64,000 bases of DNA from Chryseobacterium sp. (lineage in GTDB: Bacteria; Bacteroidota; Bacteroidia; Flavobacteriales; Weeksellaceae), in NCBI GenBank assembly GCA_031286615.1, contig JAITUA010000003.1:520843-584842 (forward strand), given 5' to 3'. Positions 26,094 through 33,530 of this stretch are shown in pieces. The notes under the pieces were generated by a model. The model worked only from the letters and a program-made list of their open reading frames with translations, made no database searches and was not told where the DNA came from. A program made the translations under genes and the position numbers. Every line of letters starts with the position of its first letter. The first letter of the stretch is position 1.

Positions 26094-28898
26094 TTAAAAC
26101 TTTTTCACCTTAATGGTGGTGTCTTTCTTCTTATATTCAAAAACCACGGTTTTTGAATACCCTTCTTTTGTCACCTGAATAGTTTGGGTAGGTTGTGTAT
26201 AGCTGTATTTGTCATTTTCAATATAGAGGTTATATTTTCCATCTTTCAGGAAAAACTCAAACTCATTTTTTTGGTTAACCACGGCAGTATAGATCATGCC
26301 ATCTTCACTTTTTGCATACACCACTATTCCGGTTACATCCGTTTCCAAAACATCGTAGGCTTGCCTGATCTCTGTTAATTTCCCACTTACCCTGATGTTT
26401 TTTACCAAGCCCACTTTACGGTTAATATTGTTATGTACCATAATGACAGGCTCCATCATCAACCGGGCACCCGCACTTTCGTTCACCTTCAGCGTGTAAG
26501 TACCTTCAGGCACATTCTGAAAAACTACTTTTCCATTCTTATCCGTCATTGCTACATAATTGTCCAGTTTTACAATTTCATTAGCAAGTACCGATTCGCC
26601 GGACTCCAGAAGTCCATTGAAATTTTTATCTTCAAAGAACTGGAACGACACTTTATGATTTCCAAGAGCCGTAGCAGTGGTAAAATATTTTTTAATCCCC
26701 ACTCTGAACTGGTAATAACTGCCACTGGTTGCATATTCAGCAGTAGATTTATAACCGGAAAGATTAAAATAACCTGTGGTAGACCATGAAGGCGAAATCT
26801 TATATTCCAGATTACCGGTGATATTACTGTTTAAATTTTTATAAAGTTCTGAATAGAAGGCTCCAGCTGAAAAAGATCCGGTAAGATTATGATTAAACAT
26901 CTGGAAATTATACGAGGCGTAAACGTTATAGTTGGCGAAATTACGGCTTACATCATAATAAGAATTTAAATCAAAGACACTGGTTGCGTTCCATTGGGCT
27001 GTTCCGTTGAGGGAGAATGATTTATATCTGTAAGATAAAGTTGTTTTCAAACTGTTGAACCAGTCCGCTTTATTTTTCTCTTTTGAATAAGAATATTCCG
27101 CTGTCAGGTTCAATCCGTGAGCCCCTAATGTAGTGCTGATATTGGCTTCCAACCGGTATGAAAAAAGCTCCTGCGATGTGTAAAAATTAGCTGTTTTTTG
27201 TTTTTCAACCTTTGGAGAAAGTAGAAAACTCCACTTCTTTAAAGAAAACTGATAACCTAATCCCAAAGCTTCTGTACTGTTGAAATAATAACGTAAATCA
27301 GAGGTATTCCCAGGTTGCGTTGATGCATCCTGAAAACTCAGGAACTCGGGCTCTATCTGTGAATTCTGATATTGTATAAAAGCTCGCTGAGCAGCAGAAA
27401 TTTGGCGGCCAATCCTCTGATTTGAGAAAAAAGATCCCCTTTTGATCCCTGCATAACTTTTGGTAGCAAAGGAATTAACAGATTGTATATCCCAGTTCCC
27501 TATTTTCCCATCGTAATTGGCTCCCATTGAAGCTCCTGCGTTTTCATCATTGTTCAAAAGTCCTTTTTCATGGCTCAGACCAACCTCCGTGCGGATTGTG
27601 TTTTTATCGTTAATTAAAAATGATGTTACCGCGTTCGCTACCTGCGTATCTATGTTAAAGCGCGGATCATGATCGAATATATAAGACACTTTCCCATTGA
27701 AAGATTTACCATTCCCAAAAGCATATTTTGCACCCGCGATGGTAGATCCTTCTGTTTGTTGGAAATAAGTACCATACAGATTATAATTATTTTCCAGCGC
27801 AAGAATTTCAATCTGATTATTTTTACCAAATTTGGTAGAAACTTTCCCTCCTCTTCCGAAAACCGGGTAATCGTAATCACTGCTATTAACATTTCCCAAC
27901 CGTAATACTGTATTTTTTCTCTCCAGCTCCAGCCAGGTATCATACAGGTTATAACGGCCGTCTTCAACATAGTAATCTGCCCCGATATTGAAGCGCGATT
28001 TTAAATTATCAGTCACCCGAAATGCTGTATTTCCCCTCAATTGAAGATAATTGAAACCTGAACTGTTTTCATTATAGCTGATTTCCGCAAAATTACTTCC
28101 ACTCGCTGCTTCATTTCCGCGGGCAAGTTGTCTGTTGTGTGATAAAATAACTAAGTAAAGCGTGTTGCTTCCCACGATTTTATTATCAAGCAGGTCTGTG
28201 ACAACTGCATTAATATTAAATTCCGGATAAAGTGTATTCTGTTTTCTGACCGCAATTTTGATCTCAACCGTTTGTTTTTCCAGACCTTCCAGAGATATGG
28301 TTTGCTGTTTTGGCATTATTTCCAAACCGTCAGGAATGGATTGCAAATCAATTCTAACAGTTCGTTTACTATAACCTTGGTTTTCTACAGTCAACAGAAT
28401 TGAAGATTGGGGCAAAGCAGGGTTAATGAAATTTTCGTAGGTGGCGGTATAAACTGCGATGTTTTTGTTCTCTTCTTTAGCAACGAAGAAAGAGGCATTT
28501 TCAGTTTTGGTAACCGTTGGGCTTGTATACGAAACCTGAAATTTGATCTCACTGGATCTCAGTTTCATAAAATCCACGTTGGCGATCAGTTTCACTGGAA
28601 GATTTTTAGACTGACCCGCACCTAAGGTAAAATCATTTTTGGGATAGAAAAGCAATCCCGGATATTTTTCCTGAGGTATGATATTCTGAATGGTAATCTC
28701 TTCAGAACTTTTATTCTCAATGACCAGAAAATTAGTAAAAGTAGAACCCTTCTCAACAGCTACACTGTCATTTTCAAAATGGATTTGAATATCCTTCTTT
28801 TCCTGTGCATAGGCCAACGAAAAGTGCAGAAGAACAAATACAAAAAATAAGATTGTTCTTCTTAGTACTGATATTGATATTCCATTCTGTGGTTTCAA
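26094..28898 (-). CDS. Usher-like outer-membrane barrel protein
   Basis: This 934-aa protein has a signal peptide (about 1-31), two Ig-like/NEW3-type domains (about 33-140 and 150-250), then about 500 residues of alternating beta-strands typical of a large outer-membrane barrel (YLQLRGNTAFRVTDNLKSRF..., VLRLGNVNSSDYDYPVFGRGG). An SdrD-B/carboxypeptidase-regulatory-like domain follows (752-810; FEDKNFNGLLESGES...TDKNGKVVFQNVPEGTYTL), with one more beta-sandwich at the end. Classical FimD-type ushers have different plug and C-terminal domains, so this is only usher-like by size, barrel character and position between the chaperone and tip genes. It presumably secretes the pilin-like subunits. 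Confidence 0.65.
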   Translation of the reverse strand: MKPQNGISISVLRRTILFFVFVLLHFSLAYAQEKKDIQIHFENDSVAVEKGSTFTNFLVIENKSSEEITIQNIIPQEKYPGLLFYPKNDFTLGAGQSKNLPVKLIANVDFMKLRSSEIKFQVSYTSPTVTKTENASFFVAKEENKNIAVYTATYENFINPALPQSSILLTVENQGYSKRTVRIDLQSIPDGLEIMPKQQTISLEGLEKQTVEIKIAVRKQNTLYPEFNINAVVTDLLDNKIVGSNTLYLVILSHNRQLARGNEAASGSNFAEISYNENSSGFNYLQLRGNTAFRVTDNLKSRFNIGADYYVEDGRYNLYDTWLELERKNTVLRLGNVNSSDYDYPVFGRGGKVSTKFGKNNQIEILALENNYNLYGTYFQQTEGSTIAGAKYAFGNGKSFNGKVSYIFDHDPRFNIDTQVANAVTSFLINDKNTIRTEVGLSHEKGLLNNDENAGASMGANYDGKIGNWDIQSVNSFATKSYAGIKRGSFFSNQRIGRQISAAQRAFIQYQNSQIEPEFLSFQDASTQPGNTSDLRYYFNSTEALGLGYQFSLKKWSFLLSPKVEKQKTANFYTSQELFSYRLEANISTTLGAHGLNLTAEYSYSKEKNKADWFNSLKTTLSYRYKSFSLNGTAQWNATSVFDLNSYYDVSRNFANYNVYASYNFQMFNHNLTGSFSAGAFYSELYKNLNSNITGNLEYKISPSWSTTGYFNLSGYKSTAEYATSGSYYQFRVGIKKYFTTATALGNHKVSFQFFEDKNFNGLLESGESVLANEIVKLDNYVAMTDKNGKVVFQNVPEGTYTLKVNESAGARLMMEPVIMVHNNINRKVGLVKNIRVSGKLTEIRQAYDVLETDVTGIVVYAKSEDGMIYTAVVNQKNEFEFFLKDGKYNLYIENDKYSYTQPTQTIQVTKEGYSKTVVFEYKKKDTTIKVKKF

Positions 28899-28907
28899 AG
28901 CTTAATT

Positions 28908-29708
28908 TTAAAATTTAAAGTTTTTTTCTCCTACACGTAAGTCATTGGATTCTGCCATTTTGATAATAGCCACGCCAAGGAAGTTCCCTGAAATATTCTC
29001 TGGTAAAGAAAATTGAACAACCTGATTGGTATCCGGAAGCATAGAGATAGAAATTGAAGGCAATTTTATTTCCTTACCACTGTCTGTGTTGGTTAGTTCA
29101 AACTCAACGGTGGCATCATTGATGGTGTTTCCATCATTATGGATGCTTACTGCTACTTTTCTGTTCGCTGCATTTTCATTATTCACCTCTGAAATATTGG
29201 TAATATCCAAACTTTTTACATGATTTCCCGGTGGAGTATAAAAGATGTGAAGTCCCACCTCAAACAAGGTGATAATACCAATACCATTCTGAATACGTGC
29301 CTTATCTGCCTGCTGAGGAAGTTGAGTGAAAAACAACATGCTGTTCGTAACGGCAGACTGTGATGCATTTGCCGGGATCTGCATGGTTATTACAATCTCC
29401 TTTGTACTTTTCGCAGGAACTGTTACAGCGTTTTCTAAGGTGGACATCCAGGAGGCATTGGAAATTTTTGAACTGCCTGCCTCAAGATAAACCTTATTTC
29501 CGTCTTCTTCTCTAACCCAATCTTTATAGTTGAGATTAAAAACATAATCCTTGTCTGAGCTGTTTTGAAGCGTGACTGTCTTTGTTACTTTTTCTCCTGG
29601 ATTACCTGTGAAAAACAAACGTGTAGGTGACATAGAGATACTTTGTGCCAGAAGTGAAGAAGACCCTGTAAGGATAAAGAAAATGAAAAGGTGAATAAAC
29701 TTGTGCAT
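28908..29708 (-). CDS. PapD/DUF916-like periplasmic chaperone
   Basis: This 266-aa exported protein has a signal peptide ending SLLAQ and two Ig-like domains. The first starts SISMSPTRLFFTGNPGEKVTKTVTLQNSSDKDYVFNL and includes VTVPAKSTKEIVITMQIPANAS; the second ends near residue 266. This pattern occurs in pilus chaperones and in DUF916/WxL-interacting proteins, and the two cannot be separated by eye. It is first in the chaperone-usher-tip unit (9 bp to the usher gene). Residues 225-245 (SISMLPDTNQVVQFSL) give one of the long strands. Its likely role is to hold pilin-like subunits before secretion. Confidence 0.65.
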   Translation of the reverse strand: MHKFIHLFIFFILTGSSSLLAQSISMSPTRLFFTGNPGEKVTKTVTLQNSSDKDYVFNLNYKDWVREEDGNKVYLEAGSSKISNASWMSTLENAVTVPAKSTKEIVITMQIPANASQSAVTNSMLFFTQLPQQADKARIQNGIGIITLFEVGLHIFYTPPGNHVKSLDITNISEVNNENAANRKVAVSIHNDGNTINDATVEFELTNTDSGKEIKLPSISISMLPDTNQVVQFSLPENISGNFLGVAIIKMAESNDLRVGEKNFKF

Positions 29709-29737
29709 GGTGTAAATAGTTTAATAATAAAGATTCC

Positions 29738-29745
29738 CAAAACTA
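29738..29745 (-). promoter_or_regulatory. -7 box of the chaperone-usher-tip unit
   Basis: Minus-strand TAGTTTTG is a perfect TAnnTTTG box, 30 bp before the chaperone ATG. No clear -33 element is seen. It separates this unit from the pilin genes upstream. Confidence 0.45.
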
Positions 29746-29788
29746 CTGAAAACGTAGCAAAAGGAACCTTTATCAACTAAAATTTTTA

Positions 29789-30334
29789 TTATAAAGCAGT
29801 AGCAGTATAAGTTACTGTTTGTGTATAAGTTCCGGCCGGTTTACCTAAAATATCAGAAGATGATGATTTTACTGCTGGAATGGTGTAATCCAGATTCAGG
29901 GTTAATGCACTTCCAAGAGGAGCGTTTGATACTAAGGTTTGATCCGTTGCAGATAAAACTACAGCGCTTTTTGTTCCACCCATAGTTCCGGCAGCTGTAG
30001 CTGCTTTGATAGTCAAAACATTTACAGGAATTAAGTTCGTTCCATTCATAAAATTAGCACCCCCTGCTTTTACTTTAACATTAAAGTTCTTTGTGGAAGT
30101 AACTTTTAAAGAGTTGGCTTTAGTAATCGTCTGATCAGAGTTATAATCTGCTGCAGTAGCATAGTTAAAGTCAACTGTATTACCAATGGCAGTACTTCCT
30201 GCGTCGATAGAGATTACATCGTTCAGGGTAATGTTTACCGTTGTGGTTGCGGTTGTATTTTGAGCTTGAACGTTATTAGTTCCTAAGATGATTGCTCCAA
30301 AAGTTAAGGCTGCGATTACGATTTGTTTTTTCAT
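29789..30334 (-). CDS. Pilin-like major subunit, copy 1
   Basis: This 181-aa exported protein has a signal peptide ending NVQAQ, followed by one beta-sandwich domain rich in Thr, Ala and Val (VNITLNDVISIDAG, VDFNYATAADY, STKNFNVKVKAGGANF) and ending GTYTQTVTYTATAL. It differs from the next gene at only four positions (2, 8, 52 and 59). The shared C-terminal block with the tip protein and the adjacent chaperone and usher-like genes indicate a fibre subunit. It has its own promoter. It is also a shorter relative in style of DUF4402-type subunits, but that is not proven. Confidence 0.7.
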   Translation of the reverse strand: MKKQIVIAALTFGAIILGTNNVQAQNTTATTTVNITLNDVISIDAGSTAIGNTVDFNYATAADYNSDQTITKANSLKVTSTKNFNVKVKAGGANFMNGTNLIPVNVLTIKAATAAGTMGGTKSAVVLSATDQTLVSNAPLGSALTLNLDYTIPAVKSSSSDILGKPAGTYTQTVTYTATAL

Positions 30335-30386
30335 GATAGTAATATTTAATTTTTATTCTTGTTTAATTGTTCTCTTTTGAACACTA

Positions 30387-30394
30387 CAAATCTA
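30387..30394 (-). promoter_or_regulatory. -7 box of pilin copy 1
   Basis: Minus-strand TAGATTTG is a perfect TAnnTTTG box inside CCGCTGTAGATTTG, repeated before pilin copy 2 at 31189-31196. The ATG is 53 bp downstream. Confidence 0.6.
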
Positions 30395-30437
30395 CAGCGG
30401 TGATAAAAGTTTCTTTGTAGTGAAAAAAGGAAGTGCA

Positions 30438-30455
30438 TGTAGTAAAATCACTACA
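30438..30455. promoter_or_regulatory. Inverted-repeat operator candidate of pilin copy 1
   Basis: TGTAGTAAAATCACTACA is a perfect 6-bp inverted repeat with a 6-bp spacer. It lies 44 bp upstream of the -7 box. The same element at the same distance precedes pilin copy 2 (31240-31257), which makes it a likely activator or repressor site, though the whole region was duplicated together. Confidence 0.45.
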
Positions 30456-30528
30456 CAGGTTACAGATCACAGATACTTATTCCCGGATTTTGAATTTTAT
30501 CCATATCGGTACAATACATACAAAATCA

Positions 30529-30549
30529 AAGGCCTCCTGAGGAAGCCTT
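30529..30549 (-). terminator. Terminator of pilin copy 2
   Basis: AAGGC-TCCT/AGGA-GCCTT hairpin followed on the minus strand by TTTGATTTT, 40 bp after the stop of pilin copy 2. It is modest in strength. Confidence 0.55.
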
Positions 30550-30590
30550 CGAAACACCAAATCACAAAATATTAATATGAAAAAATTAAC

Positions 30591-31136
30591 TTATAAAGCT
30601 GTTGCAGTATAAGTTACTGTTTGCGTATAAGTTCCTGCCGGTTTACCTAAAATATCCGAAGATGATGATTTTACCGCTGGAATAGTGTAATCCAGATTCA
30701 GTGTTAAGGCACTTCCAAGAGGAGCGTTTGATACTAAAGTCTGATCCGTTGCAGATAAAACTACAGCGCTTTTTGTTCCACCCATAGTTCCGGCAGCTGT
30801 AGCTGCTTTAATAGTCAAAACATTTACAGGGATTAAGTTCGTTCCATTCATAAAATTAGCACCCCCAGCTTTTACTTTAACATTAAAGTTCTTTGTAGAA
30901 GTAACTTTTAAAGAGTTGGCTTTAGTAATCGTTTGATCAGAGTTATAGTCTGCTGCAGTAACATAGTTAAAGTCAACCGTACTACCAATTGCTGTACTTC
31001 CTGCGTCGATAGAGATTACATCGTTCAGGGTAATGTTTACCGTTGTGGTTGCTGTTGTATTTTGAGCTTGAACATTATTAGTTCCTAAGATGATTGCTCC
31101 AAAAGTTAAGGCTGTGATTACGATTTGTTTTGTCAT
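30591..31136 (-). CDS. Pilin-like major subunit, copy 2
   Basis: This 181-aa protein is 177/181 identical to copy 1 by eye (K2T, A8T, N52S, A59V). Its upstream region is also almost the same, including TAGATTTG and the TGTAGT/ACTACA element, so a recent tandem duplication of gene plus promoter, or ongoing gene conversion, is likely. It is separated from its neighbours by terminators on both sides and so can be expressed alone. Function as for copy 1. Confidence 0.7.
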   Translation of the reverse strand: MTKQIVITALTFGAIILGTNNVQAQNTTATTTVNITLNDVISIDAGSTAIGSTVDFNYVTAADYNSDQTITKANSLKVTSTKNFNVKVKAGGANFMNGTNLIPVNVLTIKAATAAGTMGGTKSAVVLSATDQTLVSNAPLGSALTLNLDYTIPAVKSSSSDILGKPAGTYTQTVTYTATAL

Positions 31137-31188
31137 GATAGTAATATTTAATTTTTATTTTTATTTAATTGTTCTCTTTTGTATACTG

Positions 31189-31196
31189 CAAATCTA
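31189..31196 (-). promoter_or_regulatory. -7 box of pilin copy 2
   Basis: Minus-strand TAGATTTG, perfect TAnnTTTG, in the same context as at 30387. The inverted repeat TGTAGT/ACTACA lies 44 bp upstream at 31240-31257. Confidence 0.6.
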
Positions 31197-31239
31197 CAGC
31201 GGCGATGAAAGTTTCTTTGTAGTGGAAAACGGAAGTTCG

Positions 31240-31257
31240 TGTAGTAAAATCACTACA
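31240..31257. promoter_or_regulatory. Inverted-repeat operator candidate of pilin copy 2
   Basis: TGTAGTAAAATCACTACA is identical to 30438-30455, with the same spacing to the -7 box. Confidence 0.45.
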
Positions 31258-31276
31258 CAGGTTATTCATATCAATA

Positions 31277-31314
31277 AAAAGCCCTCAATACTTTTGTAGT
31301 ATTGAGGGCTTTTC
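31277..31314. terminator. Terminator after divergent pilin (copy 3)
   Basis: AAAGCCCTCAATAC/GTATTGAGGGCTTT is a strong stem with T runs on both sides, 22 bp past the stop of the gene at 31336. It isolates that gene from pilin copy 2. Confidence 0.88.
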
Positions 31315-31335
31315 TATTTTAAAATTGGTATTTAC

Positions 31336-31878
31336 TTACAATGCAGTGGCAGTATAAGTTATTTTTTGTGTATAAGTTCCCTGTGGTTTACCTAAAAGTA
31401 CCTTGGATGCATTTTCCGCCGAAATAGAATAAGCAATATTTAAAGACTGTTTGGTACCTAAACTCGCATTACTCACCAGCACCTGATCAGTTGTGGATAG
31501 AGTGACCTCATTCAGGGTTCCCACCAAACTTCCACCCGGTATTGCTTTTACCTGTAATATATCCACAGGAATTACGTTTGCGCCACTTACAAAGTGTGTA
31601 CCTTCAGATTTTACTTTCACATCAAAATTTTTGGAGGAAATAATGACTAAACTATTGGGAACGGTCACATTTTTTGATGAATTATAGTCTTTTGTGCTCC
31701 CATAATTAAAATCTACAGTGCCTTCTGAAGCAAGAGAGCCAATGTCCATTGCAATAACATCTGATAAAATAATATTTACTGATGTACTCACCTGCTCTGA
31801 ATTTTGTGCCATAACACGGTGGGTTCCTAAGGCGATTGCTCCCAGAGAAAGCGCAACGATAAAGATTTGCTTTTTCAT
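31336..31878 (-). CDS. Pilin-like subunit, divergent copy
   Basis: This 180-aa protein shares the plan of copies 1 and 2 (signal peptide ending VMAQ, VDFNYGSTKDYNSS, SSKNFDVKVKSEGTHF, LGKPQGTYTQKITYTATAL) but differs at many positions, so it is an older duplicate and may be a minor or adaptor subunit. It has its own terminator. No clear perfect promoter box was found in the 276-bp gap upstream (31879-32154), in which I see nothing else. Confidence 0.68.
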   Translation of the reverse strand: MKKQIFIVALSLGAIALGTHRVMAQNSEQVSTSVNIILSDVIAMDIGSLASEGTVDFNYGSTKDYNSSKNVTVPNSLVIISSKNFDVKVKSEGTHFVSGANVIPVDILQVKAIPGGSLVGTLNEVTLSTTDQVLVSNASLGTKQSLNIAYSISAENASKVLLGKPQGTYTQKITYTATAL

Positions 31879-32154
31879 GATTAATAAATTTAGTGAGGTG
31901 TAATAATATTGTCATTTAGAACTTATTATAAATCTAATAACATTATCTGACATTACCAAAGCCTTTTTCATCATTGATTATATATTGTCATCATAAAGTT
32001 TGCAGATATTCAATCTGATAGAGTTTTCTTATATGAAATTAAACCCGGAGAGTATAGTTTTGCCGTCGAAATCATATACTTTACTTTCAACCTCAGTAAC
32101 TCAATTATTATTTCCCTATATTTATTGTTTTATTTCATTTTCAATCAAAATCAA

Positions 32155-32838
32155 ATGAATTTAGACTTTGAAACCTTTGAAAAAGACGTCAATTGGTTTA
32201 TCAGGCCAAACGATATTGTTACATTTACTGATAGAGAATCAATTCTGAACCTCTCCGAAAATTTTATATCAGCATTTCCTAAATTATCCCAACTTATTCA
32301 AAGGGCCAGAATGCTTGATTTTAGTGTAAATAATAATCCTTACCGTTTGTTATCATGGACCAATAAGTACAATAAAAGCTGTGGCTGGTTAACCAAAATT
32401 GAGCCAGAGAATACAGATAACTTTATATTAGCAAGAGAACATGAACTATTGCTGAATGAGATGGGCGGTATTGCAGAGTCTTATCATCAGCCGGAACCAG
32501 CCCTTACCAATAATCAGTACTATTTATTCTTAAAATCTGCCTGCATAACGGGAATCGGTGAATGGGAAGAATATTATGAAAATCTTTGTGAGGAAGAAGA
32601 TAAACAACCAATACATTATAATGACTTCATTTGCTTTGCCCTGGAAGCCAATGGCAATATGACAATGTATGAAAAGGTTTCAGGGAAGGTACTTTTATTT
32701 GCACATGATCATTGGTTTGAGAATGTTGATCCTCTTGAAGATCAGCCTGACTATACCTTTTACACAATACAAGATGTTGACAATTTTGTAGATTATGTTG
32801 AAAAGATGGCTGAGGAATGGTCAGAGGATGTACTATAA
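32155..32838 (+). CDS. Unknown acidic cytoplasmic protein, possibly SUKH-like
   Basis: The ATG at 32155 (MNLDFETFEKDV, 227 aa) is preferred. An in-frame ATG at 32125 adds ten hydrophobic residues that do not fit. The protein is soluble and acidic and has no signal. Segments such as ALTNNQYYLFLKSACITGIGEWEEYYENL and NDFICFALEANGNMTMYEKVSGKVLLFAHDH recall SMI1/KNR4 (SUKH) proteins, often immunity factors of polymorphic toxins, but the match is only by feel. It is a lone plus-strand gene between minus-strand units. Confidence 0.5.
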   Translation: MNLDFETFEKDVNWFIRPNDIVTFTDRESILNLSENFISAFPKLSQLIQRARMLDFSVNNNPYRLLSWTNKYNKSCGWLTKIEPENTDNFILAREHELLLNEMGGIAESYHQPEPALTNNQYYLFLKSACITGIGEWEEYYENLCEEEDKQPIHYNDFICFALEANGNMTMYEKVSGKVLLFAHDHWFENVDPLEDQPDYTFYTIQDVDNFVDYVEKMAEEWSEDVL

Positions 32839-32931
32839 TATAATTGGAGACTGCTTTGCATTTTAAAACTCAAACAGGAAATGATTAGAACCACAACAGC
32901 AGCGTTGATACAATATCAAAATTGTAAACAA

Positions 32932-32960
32932 AAAAAATCCCGGATAAACCGGGATTTTTT
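32932..32960. terminator. Bidirectional terminator
   Basis: AATCCCGG/CCGGGATT stem with A run before and T run after, between convergent genes ending at 32838 and 32977. Confidence 0.88.
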
Positions 32961-32976
32961 GTTTAAAGATTCAAAT

Positions 32977-33495
32977 CTATTTTATTTCTACAGGAACTGA
33001 GATTTTATCCCAATCCATGGTGAATCCATTATTGTTTATTTTATACACTAAAGTTTCCTGTGTTGCTGGTAAAGCTTTTGTTTTTACATCAACACGTAAA
33101 GCATCTTTTGATTCTTCGTATTTATAGGCACCCCATTGCTTTGGCTCCTTGTTAAAGATTGCAGTCCAGGTTCCGCTTTCTTTAGGAATTAAGAAAAAGC
33201 TGTATTTACCTGCAGCCAGTTTTTTACCCTGAACAGTAATATCTTTATCCGTTTCAAAAGTAGTTGCTTCATTGGCACCTGCACGCCAAACTTTATTATA
33301 AGCTTCTAAACCACCCCAGATTGTACGCCCTTTTACAGAAGGACTGCTATAAGCTATGGTAATGTTTGCATCTTTGATTTTTCCCGTAGCCGTAGCCGGA
33401 GGGCTGGCTGGTTTTTTAGTATCCTGCGCAAAGGCATTCACTGAAAGCGTCATTGCAGCAAAAATCATGGTAGCAGATTTAATCATTGTATTCAT
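32977..33495 (-). CDS. DUF2911 family exported protein
   Basis: This 172-aa protein has a signal peptide ending AFAQ. The body matches DUF2911: [67 protein letters not shown]. The family is widespread in Bacteroidota and has no established function. It lies 36 bp from the symporter gene stop and may be read through from it. Confidence 0.88.
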   Translation of the reverse strand: MNTMIKSATMIFAAMTLSVNAFAQDTKKPASPPATATGKIKDANITIAYSSPSVKGRTIWGGLEAYNKVWRAGANEATTFETDKDITVQGKKLAAGKYSFFLIPKESGTWTAIFNKEPKQWGAYKYEESKDALRVDVKTKALPATQETLVYKINNNGFTMDWDKISVPVEIK

Positions 33496-33530
33496 AATAT
33501 TTTGTTATTTGATTATTTTAATTTATCCGT

